The notes under the pieces were generated by a model that worked only from the letters and a program-made list of their open reading frames with translations, ran no database searches and was not told where the DNA came from. The position numbers and the translations under genes were made by a program. A stretch of 37,313 nt of DNA from an uncultured Mediterraneibacter sp. GTDB lineage: Bacteria > Bacillota > Clostridia > Lachnospirales > Lachnospiraceae. The DNA is taken from NCBI GenBank assembly GCA_934418295.1, contig CAKRWZ010000007.1:1-37313 (forward strand), read 5' to 3'. Every line of letters begins with the position of its first letter. Position 1 is the stretch's first letter. Positions 15,666-23,132 of this stretch are shown here, piece by piece.

Positions 15666-17318
15666 TCAATCATCTAAGTCTATAAAATCCAAAGAGAAAT
15701 CATCATCCTTTTTCCCACCTCTGGACGGAAGATCGATTAAACGGGTCTTATCATCCAATGAAGAGGTTCTTTCCTCATCTTCATCGTAATCCTCTTCATA
15801 ATCGTCAAACTCCGGATCATAGTCTTCGTCATAGTCATCTTCGTCATAATCGGAATCGTCATAATCCTCTTCGTCATAGTCCGAATCGTCATAGTCGTCA
15901 TCATACTCGGAGTCATCGTACTCATCGTCGTACTCGGAATCATCATACGCATTTTCCTCATACTCTGGATCATCGTAGTCGTCCTCGTCATAATCGGAAT
16001 CATCATAATCGGAGTCATCGTAACCGTCCTCATCATACTCTGGATCGTCATACGCATCGTCGTAATCATCAAACTCCGGATCCGCATATGCTTCATCGCC
16101 GTACTCATCATCATAGAAGTCATCGTACTCGTCGTCATACTTATTTTTTTTGCGCTTTTTATTCTTTTTTGCCGGCTTTTCCGGTCCGTAAACATCTTCC
16201 AATTCTTCTTTCCGATGTCTCAGCTTCACGGACAATACGATGATCAGGATCAACATGATCAGCAAGATTCCTGCGATCACCGCCAGTATGATCAGCAGAT
16301 TGTTGTTGATAAAGCTTTCCAGCTTTTGCTTCAGGCCGGTTGCCGTTTTTGCCTTTTCCTCCTGCTGTACCGTGAACCTCTGATAAGTTCCCTGCGTGGT
16401 ATCATACTGATAGAACCCTTCGTTTCCGTCACTGTCCAATGCATAGATCAAAAAATAATCCACTTCGGAAGTATTCTGCCATGCCGTAAATTCTTTTCCG
16501 TTGATCGTAGACGTGGTTTTTTGATAAGCTGTCGGCAGCTTCGCCGAACCGTTATAATCTTTGATCAGGATAAAAGTCGTATCTGAAATATCGATCAGTT
16601 CTGTATAAAGAAATTCTGCACTTTTTTCATCGTAGAGGAAATAATCCGAATTTCCGTCTGCATCCGTCAGATAAAACAGATACCAGCCGGAACTTTCCTG
16701 CTGCATTGCCTTGCGCGGACTTCCCTCGATCGTCACTTCTGTTTTTTGGAATCCGGACGGGATCACTGCTTCCGAAAAATTTTCATTGATCGTATATTCT
16801 GTTCCGTTTACCGTAACTTTCTGTCCGTCTCCGGAACTCGCAGTACTCTCCGTTGTCTCAGGAGTTTCCGTGTTTCCGTCCCCCGCTGCGATTTTTATGG
16901 CCGAGGTGCCTGTCGTCAGATTCAAAGTCTCATCACTGAAAAGATAGGCTTTATATTGGGAAACCTGCAGCGTGGCATCTCCTTCTTTCAGGGCTTTAAA
17001 CACCATCGTATAATCCAGTTCTGTCTCCTGCCCTGTTCCTGCCGCAAAAAGTTCGATCGTTCCGTTTGCGCCGGACTTTACATTTTCTCCGTTTTTAAAC
17101 TCCAGATAAGTCGGATCGTAGGTTACCGTTACCGATCCGTCGCCGATCGCAGCGCCTCCTGCCGTGATCTTCATTTTTACCGTTACTTCTTCTCCGACCT
17201 TCGTCTCCGGATCCGAAAACTGCAGTGTTCCGTTTGCCGCAAAGGAAACGATTCCCATGCCGATCGTAAGCAGAAATACAGATACCGCCAATAACCATAC
17301 TTTTTTTATCTTCTGCAT
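15666..17318 (-). CDS. Membrane-anchored cohesin-like protein with acidic Tyr/Asp cytoplasmic tail
   Basis: The 550-residue protein has a signal peptide (to about residue 28) and a cohesin-like beta domain (about 29-145; VGEEVTVKMKI, VTYDPTYLEF). Two related segments of about 55 residues follow (about 185-240 and 265-320; IPSGFQKTEVTI..., LPTAYQKTTSTI...). One membrane helix (about 340-365) leads to a basic KPAKKNKKRKKNK stretch, then about 122 residues of YDDSDYDEDD-like repeats. I count about 78 Asp/Glu and 27 Tyr there with no Lys/Arg. The predicted topology puts this tail in the cytoplasm. Cohesin folds bind dockerins in cellulosomes, but the partner here is unknown. It sits 52 bases after the LCP gene. 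Confidence 0.8.
   Translation of the reverse strand: MQKIKKVWLLAVSVFLLTIGMGIVSFAANGTLQFSDPETKVGEEVTVKMKITAGGAAIGDGSVTVTYDPTYLEFKNGENVKSGANGTIELFAAGTGQETELDYTMVFKALKEGDATLQVSQYKAYLFSDETLNLTTGTSAIKIAAGDGNTETPETTESTASSGDGQKVTVNGTEYTINENFSEAVIPSGFQKTEVTIEGSPRKAMQQESSGWYLFYLTDADGNSDYFLYDEKSAEFLYTELIDISDTTFILIKDYNGSAKLPTAYQKTTSTINGKEFTAWQNTSEVDYFLIYALDSDGNEGFYQYDTTQGTYQRFTVQQEEKAKTATGLKQKLESFINNNLLIILAVIAGILLIMLILIIVLSVKLRHRKEELEDVYGPEKPAKKNKKRKKNKYDDEYDDFYDDEYGDEAYADPEFDDYDDAYDDPEYDEDGYDDSDYDDSDYDEDDYDDPEYEENAYDDSEYDDEYDDSEYDDDYDDSDYDEEDYDDSDYDEDDYDEDYDPEFDDYEEDYDEDEERTSSLDDKTRLIDLPSRGGKKDDDFSLDFIDLDD
15771..16139 (-). repeat. Tandem acidic (Asp/Tyr) coding repeat
   Basis: Degenerate TCATCGTA/TCGTCATA units on the plus strand encode short Y-D-D-[ESP]-[DEY] repeats. 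The period is irregular, roughly 12-30 bases, so the tract may vary in length between strains. Confidence 0.8.
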
Positions 17319-17370
17319 ATGTTTATCCTCTCTGAAAATCTAGTACTTCGTTTCTTGTTTCCTTCGTTTC

Positions 17371-19068
17371 CTACTCCGTCGTTCCGTCCCCGTAACCGGA
17401 ATCACTGCCACCATAGCTTCCGCCGGAATCAGATCCGGAACCGCTGTCACTTCCGGAGCCTCCGTCGTAACCGGAATTGCTGTCGTAACCGGAATTGTTG
17501 TCGTAACCGGAATCACTGCCGCCATAGCTTCCGCCGGAATTGCTGTAATCACTTCCGGAACCTCCGGAGTTACCGGAATTATTATAGTTGCCGTAGCTAT
17601 TATAGTTGCCGTAGCTTCCGTAATCACTGTCGTCTTCCCCGTAAGAGCCGCTGCTGTCACTGGATGCTCCGTTCGCTTTCTGCTTGATCTTTTCGCTGAT
17701 GTTCTTTACCGTGGAGGACGGGGTATATCCGTCTTCCCCAAACAAAAATTTATGCAATTCGATCACATTGCTTTCCAGCGTCTGCGGAATGACCGAATCA
17801 CCGACACCGGACAATTTTGCTGTCGTATTGTCCTTAGGAAATCCTTGTGTCTCGCCCATATAATATTTGTGGAAATTTTTCGCATAGGCTATTATTTCCG
17901 GCAAGGTAAAGTTCGTCTCCACTTTTGGAAATATCTTATCAATGATCTTATTCAACGTCCGCAGATCTGATTTCTGCACTTTTTTCACGATCTGTTCAAT
18001 TACTGTCCTCTGCCGCTCCGTCCGTTTGAAGTCATCTCCCTTGGTATATCGGATACGGGCATAACCAGTTGCCTGTACTCCATTTAACAATTGCTTTCCT
18101 GGAACCGTCACCGGTGCACTGTCTACACCGGTATTTTCGATGACTTCCACCGCATAATTGTTCAAATAGGGAATTTCTTCTTCTGTCACATCGATTTCTA
18201 CACCACCGACCGCATCTACTACATCCACCAATGCCGCAAAATCTACCGTCACATATTTTTCAATATTCATATCCAGGTTCCGGTTCAACATGGAGATCGC
18301 CGCCTTTGCACCGGCTCCGTCCTCGCCGTCTCCATACATGGTGCCGAATGCATATGCTGCATTACATTTGTTGTAGTCTCCTTCATCATCGATCTGCAGC
18401 AATGTGTCCCGATAAATGGAAGACATCTTGATCTCGCCTGTTTCCCGGTTCAGGCTGGCGATGATGATGGTATCACTTCGGGCGCCCATGGACGGATCTG
18501 TCGCACGCCCGTCCAGGCCAAACAATGCTACATTCAGATACCCGGTCCCGTCAATCTGTACATCTTTGTTGATGTCCAGAGAATCCGGATCCAGCTCGAC
18601 CGTCTTAATTTTGCTCCATTTATTTACCGCATAAGCAACCACTGCCCCAATCAAGACTAAAACAAGAACTCCAAAGGAAACTCCTATTTTCTTTCCCAAA
18701 GACCACTTTTTCCTTTTACGTCCGCTCTTTACTGCGGATCTTTTTCGATTGTTTCCGGTTACCGGCTTATTTCCCTTTTTCACTGCAATATCATTTCGGG
18801 ATGTTCCGCCCTTTCTCGGCGCTGTACTGCTTCTGGATGCTGTACCTCTTTTAGGTGCCGCACCGTTTCGGACTGCCGAGCTCTTTTTTGTCTCCGGACG
18901 TGCACCTTTCCCTGGTGCTGCACTTCGTGCATTTCCGGATCTGCTGCGTGCAGTCGAAGAAGCACCCGGCTCCGAAGTCCGTCTTCTCTGTGTATTCGGA
19001 TTTTTTTGTCCGGAAGTCCGCGTGTTGCCGGATCTTCCTGAAGACTGTGAAGTCCTTTTATCTGCCAT
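17371..19068 (-). CDS. LytR-CpsA-Psr (LCP) family glycopolymer ligase
   Basis: The 565-residue protein has a long disordered basic N-terminus (about 1-128; by hand about 36 Lys/Arg against 4 Asp/Glu), one membrane helix (about 129-150), then the LCP domain (about 190-410). The domain keeps the key residues: FGLDGRA and GARSDTIIIASL, IYRDTLLQI, VDAVGGVEID, and ARIRYTKGDDFKRTERQRTVI. LCP enzymes transfer lipid-linked glycopolymers onto peptidoglycan outside the membrane. The last ~92 residues are a Gly/Ser/Tyr/Asp low-complexity tail, outside the cell by topology. It is the first gene of the operon, with a promoter at 19107-19135 and AAGGA before the ATG. Confidence 0.92.
   Translation of the reverse strand: MADKRTSQSSGRSGNTRTSGQKNPNTQRRRTSEPGASSTARSRSGNARSAAPGKGARPETKKSSAVRNGAAPKRGTASRSSTAPRKGGTSRNDIAVKKGNKPVTGNNRKRSAVKSGRKRKKWSLGKKIGVSFGVLVLVLIGAVVAYAVNKWSKIKTVELDPDSLDINKDVQIDGTGYLNVALFGLDGRATDPSMGARSDTIIIASLNRETGEIKMSSIYRDTLLQIDDEGDYNKCNAAYAFGTMYGDGEDGAGAKAAISMLNRNLDMNIEKYVTVDFAALVDVVDAVGGVEIDVTEEEIPYLNNYAVEVIENTGVDSAPVTVPGKQLLNGVQATGYARIRYTKGDDFKRTERQRTVIEQIVKKVQKSDLRTLNKIIDKIFPKVETNFTLPEIIAYAKNFHKYYMGETQGFPKDNTTAKLSGVGDSVIPQTLESNVIELHKFLFGEDGYTPSSTVKNISEKIKQKANGASSDSSGSYGEDDSDYGSYGNYNSYGNYNNSGNSGGSGSDYSNSGGSYGGSDSGYDNNSGYDSNSGYDGGSGSDSGSGSDSGGSYGGSDSGYGDGTTE
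17374..17649 (-). repeat. Gly/Ser/Tyr/Asp low-complexity repeat at the LCP C-terminus
   Basis: Imperfect units such as GGSYGGSDSGY and GNYNSYGNYN encode the C-terminal tail, with matching repeats in DNA (plus strand GTAACCGGAAT recurs). It follows the folded domain and is probably disordered. Confidence 0.75.
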
Positions 19069-19106
19069 TGTAATTTCCTTTCACATTCATTTAAACATAC
19101 TTATTT

Positions 19107-19135
19107 ATTTTACAATACTTCGCTTTAAACATCAA
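19107..19135 (-). promoter_or_regulatory. Promoter of the LCP-cohesin-ChW/VanW-glmS-acyltransferase operon
   Basis: On the minus strand TTGATG (19130-19135), a 17-base spacer and TAAAAT (19107-19112) lie about 40 bases before the LCP ATG. Downstream gaps of 52, 34-45 and 14 bases leave little room for other promoters. Confidence 0.6.
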
Positions 19136-19159
19136 TGAAAAAAGTGTAAAATCGTGGTT

Positions 19160-20095
19160 TTACGACCAGTACTCCCGGTTCATCGTGCATTTTCGGATCA
19201 ACCATTTCGGCAGCTTTTGATACCGTTTTCCCATCCGATACCCCAGATATTTCGATGCGCTTTGAAAAAACAAGGAAGACAAAAGCCATGGCTTCCGTAT
19301 CTTGAACAAATAGCCTGCCGTCGTTTTTACCAGCCGGATTCCTTCATTTTCGGACCGAATCTCTTCAAAAATCTCCGGATGTTCCGCCTGAGATACCGCC
19401 AAGTCAAAGTTCCGTTTAAATTGCTGCTTACAGCTGTAATTATGGGAATGGAACACCTCCGCATCCGCCGCATAAGCGATTCGATACCCGGATTGTATGA
19501 TTTTTCCCGCCAGGATCATATCTTCATTGAAGATCGTCCGCTCTTCGAATCCTCCCAGAGAATCATATACATCTTTGCGATATGCAGCACATACATTGGA
19601 ACAAAAATAGGTTTTGATCCCCAGCTTCGGAAGGTCTTCCTGGGATTTTATTTTACTCTCTTTCGGATAATTAAAGGATCTGGTATATCGTTCCAGTAAA
19701 CGGCAATCCTTTTTGGGAAGCTGCCTTGCATAAGCCGCCCCTATTTTTTCTCCTTCAAACGCCTTGCACAGATTTTGGAGCAGATAAGGATTTGCCGGCA
19801 AAGCATCCTGCGTCATGAACACCAGGATATCTGCCTGAGACATATCTGCCGCCATGGCCCGCGTACCGCCATGATCAAAGGTTTCCTTTTCTATATGTGT
19901 AACTTTCAGCGGTACACCCGATTCTTCCAAGCGTTCTGCTGTTTCCAACCCTTCCGGAAAATCACCGCTTCTGGTGTCCACGATGTGGATCCGATCCGGA
20001 AGCAATGTCTGTTTTTCCAGTCGTCCCAGCAGCTCCTCCAGTTGGTTTCCCGGTTTATAAGTCGGTATGATCACTTCAATCCTTTTTTTGTCCAT
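19160..20095 (-). CDS. GT2 family glycosyltransferase, rhamnosyltransferase-like
   Basis: The start MDKKRIEVIIPTYKPG gives 311 residues; a GGGGGA site lies about 11 bases upstream. A GT-A fold is shown by IIPTYKPG, VDTRSGD (nucleotide-sugar site) and FMTQDALP, the TQDA variant of the DxD motif found in rhamnosyltransferases, then NEDMILAGKII. It would add a sugar, perhaps L-rhamnose from dTDP-rhamnose, to a lipid-linked glycan at the inner membrane face. It overlaps the polymerase gene by 20 bases, so the two are coupled. It resembles the GT2 at 27246-28223 in motif layout. Sugar specificity is inferred. Confidence 0.85.
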   Translation of the reverse strand: MDKKRIEVIIPTYKPGNQLEELLGRLEKQTLLPDRIHIVDTRSGDFPEGLETAERLEESGVPLKVTHIEKETFDHGGTRAMAADMSQADILVFMTQDALPANPYLLQNLCKAFEGEKIGAAYARQLPKKDCRLLERYTRSFNYPKESKIKSQEDLPKLGIKTYFCSNVCAAYRKDVYDSLGGFEERTIFNEDMILAGKIIQSGYRIAYAADAEVFHSHNYSCKQQFKRNFDLAVSQAEHPEIFEEIRSENEGIRLVKTTAGYLFKIRKPWLLSSLFFQSASKYLGYRMGKRYQKLPKWLIRKCTMNREYWS

Positions 20096-21452
20096 CCGAA
20101 TGTTTTCCCCCTTTTTTATATCCCACAAACAGATACATCACAAATGTCAGCGCAAACCAAAACCAGGTCGTGGGATTGCTGAACCAGGTCGTGAAAAAAG
20201 ACAGTCCCAGATAGATCGCCATCTGCCCGTAAAACATGAAAAATAATGGGTTTTGGGTTCCCTGTCTTTTCCGGTTCATCCAACCTGCAATCGTTCCTAA
20301 GAGTAAAGCGAACACTATAATCCCCGCCACACCGAAATCATAGTATGCATCATAAAAAACCGTCAGCGTCGTTAATTCTGCCTTGGTAATATATACAGGT
20401 GCTGCCGTCAGCTGAGGGAACAAAAATTTCAAGCCGCTCAATGCCCAGACCGGGAACAGCATACGGATCCCATGGGTGTGAGCAGTCAGATCCCGCACCA
20501 TACAGTTAAAATTTTCAAAATTATTTGCCACATAAATATAAGGCTGTGTCACAAATATCGGAATTTTGGAATTTTTCATTTCAAAAATTCCGTTGAGATA
20601 AGCCACATCATGATGACGGAATACCGTCAATATCACGTACATGGGAAGAAGCACCGCAACGCCTGCCACAACCATTTTCCAGGAGATTTTCCGATATAAC
20701 AGCAGATAAATCACCGCCGCAAACCCGACAGCAAACAAAAGCTGGAAACGGGACACACAAATGATCGGTATCACAAAAGCAGTCAGATTTCCGAAAATCA
20801 AAACGCTTTTTGCCTTTCTGCTGATTCTTTCCGCCACTTTCCCATACAGGAGAGATAATCCCGGTATCAAAATACAGCTGACCGTAAAATAGTGCACCCC
20901 CGAGACATGAAAATAGGAATAGGCATGGGGCTTTGAAGACAAAATCGGGATATAACCGACTACCGCCGCTTCCAGGCAAAAACACAGGATCGAACAAAGG
21001 GCCAGACCGCCGATGCAGATCAGGATCCTTTTCGCCGTCCTGCCGTCTTTTTTTGTTGCTTTTTCCGTTATTTCTTCGCTTTTCTTTTCTTTCTCTTCCG
21101 CTTTTCTTCGAGATCCACAAAAATCATAAGCTATGCAGAAGCAAAGATAAGCCAGATAAAAGCAAAGCCATGTCACCCATTCCCAATCACCGGAAAGCTT
21201 GCTGAGCTTTAGACAGGCCACACCTTCCCCACCCACCCAGGACAGGGAAAACAGAGCCTTCAGACTGACAAGGCTCTGTTCTTTATAAGCAAATATTCCA
21301 TACAAATAAAATGCCGCAGAGATCAGGCAGATACCTGCAGCACTGTAAACGCCCCCTGCGGACGCTGCTACGGCCGTTATATAAAGGAGCGTATATATCA
21401 CATAGCCAAACCATGTTTTTGTAAAAATCCGTTCTTGTTTTTTCCCGTCCAA
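20076..21452 (-). CDS. Oligosaccharide repeat-unit polymerase (Wzy-like)
   Basis: This 458-residue protein starts at TTG (GAGG 11 bases upstream). It has about ten to twelve membrane helices, a Lys/Glu-rich cytoplasmic loop near residues 115-140, and a large loop containing VTQPYIYVANNFENFNCM followed by FYDAYYDFGVAGIIVFALLLG. The latter pattern is typical of the repeat-unit polymerase family that joins undecaprenyl-linked repeat units outside the membrane. It lies 16 bases after the initiating transferase gene, which supports a Wzy-dependent route. No flippase (Wzx) gene is visible in the window. Sequence is poorly conserved in this family, so the role is a good but not certain inference. 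Confidence 0.8.
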   Translation of the reverse strand: MDGKKQERIFTKTWFGYVIYTLLYITAVAASAGGVYSAAGICLISAAFYLYGIFAYKEQSLVSLKALFSLSWVGGEGVACLKLSKLSGDWEWVTWLCFYLAYLCFCIAYDFCGSRRKAEEKEKKSEEITEKATKKDGRTAKRILICIGGLALCSILCFCLEAAVVGYIPILSSKPHAYSYFHVSGVHYFTVSCILIPGLSLLYGKVAERISRKAKSVLIFGNLTAFVIPIICVSRFQLLFAVGFAAVIYLLLYRKISWKMVVAGVAVLLPMYVILTVFRHHDVAYLNGIFEMKNSKIPIFVTQPYIYVANNFENFNCMVRDLTAHTHGIRMLFPVWALSGLKFLFPQLTAAPVYITKAELTTLTVFYDAYYDFGVAGIIVFALLLGTIAGWMNRKRQGTQNPLFFMFYGQMAIYLGLSFFTTWFSNPTTWFWFALTFVMYLFVGYKKGGKHSDGQKKD

Positions 21453-21468
21453 TGTTTGTATTTCCTCT

Positions 21469-22872
21469 TTAATAAGCGTTTTTATTTACAAATCCTTTGA
21501 AGAAGGTCATCAAGATAATCTTAAAATCCATCCCCAACGTCCAGTTCTCGATATAATACAGATCGTATTCGATCCGCTTACGGATAGAGGTGTCCCCGCG
21601 ATATCCGTTTACCTGTGCCCAGCCGGTCAGTCCCGGACGCACCTGGTGCTTGATCATATAACGAGGAATCTCTTCTTTAAATTTTTCTACAAACTGCGGA
21701 CGCTCCGGTCTGGGTCCCACCAGACTCATGTTGCCCTTGAGCACGTTGAAGAGCTGCGGCAGTTCGTCAATGCTGGTTTTTCGGATAAACTTTCCGACAG
21801 GCGTCACTCTTGGATCGTCTTTCGTCGTCCATTTCGCTTTTTCAGACTTTTCATCCTGCACCACCATAGAACGGAACTTGTACATCTCAAAATTTTTGTT
21901 TTTCAGCCCCACTCGTACCTGCTTGTAGATCAATGGTCCGGGAGATGTCACTTTGATCAGCAGTGCCGTTACCAGCATAATAGGCGAAAACAGGATCAAC
22001 GCCACCACTGCCCCAAACAGATCCACCGCCCGCTTCATCATACGGTTTACCAGCCGGTTCAGCGGAACGCTCCGGATGTTGATCACCGGCAGGCCCTGCA
22101 CGTCCTCGGTGTAAGGCTTCGTCGGGATAATGTTATGGTAATCCGGGATAAACTTCGTATGCACCCCTGATTTTTCACAAAGATTTACGATAGATTCCAG
22201 CTTTGCATACTCTTCCAGTCCCAGAGTGATCGCGATCTCATCCACATGATTCTGCGGAAGGATGATCATCAGATTGTTGATGCTTCCCAGCACTTTGATC
22301 CCTTTGTACTCTGTTCCGCTGGGCTGATGGTCATCCAAAATCCCGCGGATGCAATATCCCCACTCCGGATTTGCCAGAATACGGTCAATATATTGCTCTG
22401 CTGACCGGCTGTAACCCACCAGCAGCATGGTTTTCTGATTGTACCCTTTCTTGCGGATGCTGCGCAGGGCATTGCGGATCATGTTTCGCATCAATACTTC
22501 CAAAGACACATTGATACAGAAGAAAACAAAGATCATGGTTCTGGAAAAATCCGGCTGCTTCAGCACATACAAAAGCACCACAAATCCCATCAGTCCGATG
22601 GCATTGGCCTGAGTCACACGCCATGCCTCCAGCCGTCTGCTCTGTACACGTTTCGATGTATAAAGCTGAAAGATCCCGTACAAAAACAGATAAACCGGCA
22701 CCAGGACCACCAGCACTTTACAGTATTCCTTCAAGCTCAGATACCACAGATCCATCCGAAAGAGCCCGGAACGGAACCGCACCACCCATGCCAGAATATA
22801 AGAAACAACGATAACCAACGCATCCAATACTACATGGATCCTATTTAAATGTTTCTGATGATTTTTTATCAT
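21469..22872 (-). CDS. Undecaprenyl-phosphate sugar phosphotransferase (initiating transferase)
   Basis: The 467-residue protein has the full polyprenol-phosphate hexose-1-phosphate transferase layout: about four N-terminal helices, a Rossmann-like CoA-binding domain (about 140-255; LLVGYSRSAEQYIDRIL), a re-entrant helix (about 280-300), and a catalytic C-terminal domain with KFRSM, TSIDELPQLFNVLKG, LVGPRPERPQF and RPGLTGWAQVNGYRG. It would load the first sugar phosphate on undecaprenyl phosphate for a surface polysaccharide (CpsE/WbaP/EpsL type). It is first in its operon with a good promoter at 22983-23011 and a leader of about 100 bases. The sugar (Glc, Gal or other) is not known. Confidence 0.93.
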   Translation of the reverse strand: MIKNHQKHLNRIHVVLDALVIVVSYILAWVVRFRSGLFRMDLWYLSLKEYCKVLVVLVPVYLFLYGIFQLYTSKRVQSRRLEAWRVTQANAIGLMGFVVLLYVLKQPDFSRTMIFVFFCINVSLEVLMRNMIRNALRSIRKKGYNQKTMLLVGYSRSAEQYIDRILANPEWGYCIRGILDDHQPSGTEYKGIKVLGSINNLMIILPQNHVDEIAITLGLEEYAKLESIVNLCEKSGVHTKFIPDYHNIIPTKPYTEDVQGLPVINIRSVPLNRLVNRMMKRAVDLFGAVVALILFSPIMLVTALLIKVTSPGPLIYKQVRVGLKNKNFEMYKFRSMVVQDEKSEKAKWTTKDDPRVTPVGKFIRKTSIDELPQLFNVLKGNMSLVGPRPERPQFVEKFKEEIPRYMIKHQVRPGLTGWAQVNGYRGDTSIRKRIEYDLYYIENWTLGMDFKIILMTFFKGFVNKNAY

Positions 22873-22975
22873 TTTACTTTTCCTTTTTATTACTTCCTAT
22901 TTCTTTCACAAAATCGCTTCTGCTGTTTTCCTTTGGAAAATCCGCGGTTTTGCGCCTTGAATCCTCAGAATTCAA
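22873..22975 (-). other. Leader of the initiating-transferase operon with small hairpins
   Basis: The ~100-base leader can form TTGAAT/ATTCAA and TTTTCC-AAA-GGAAAA hairpins and contains a CCGCGG palindrome. No terminator T-run was seen. It may be only a leader, or may hold an antitermination site. Confidence 0.3.
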
Positions 22976-22982
22976 CACCGAT

Positions 22983-23011
22983 ATCATACAATATTTTCCT
23001 GTAAAGAACAA
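22983..23011 (-). promoter_or_regulatory. Promoter of the initiating-transferase/Wzy/GT2 operon
   Basis: On the minus strand TTGTTC (23006-23011) is followed after 17 bases by TATGAT (22983-22988). The surrounding 35 bases (22978-23012) match 1375-1409 at 29 positions. For the divergent plus-strand gene only a possible -10 TACAAT (23095-23100) was seen. Confidence 0.65.
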
Positions 23012-23132
23012 CCCTGCCCGCCTCTTTTTTTAATATTTGTAACATTTTTGTAATAACTCTGTCCGAGCCTATAGCCAAAGCCTTCTTTTTCTGCTACAAT
23101 AAAATATATTTTGTTAGGAAAGCAGGTTTTAT

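Noticed and set aside
15771..16139. Possible CRISPR or satellite array
   Set aside because: Units are short, irregular and in frame with a coding gene; there are no unique spacers or constant repeats.
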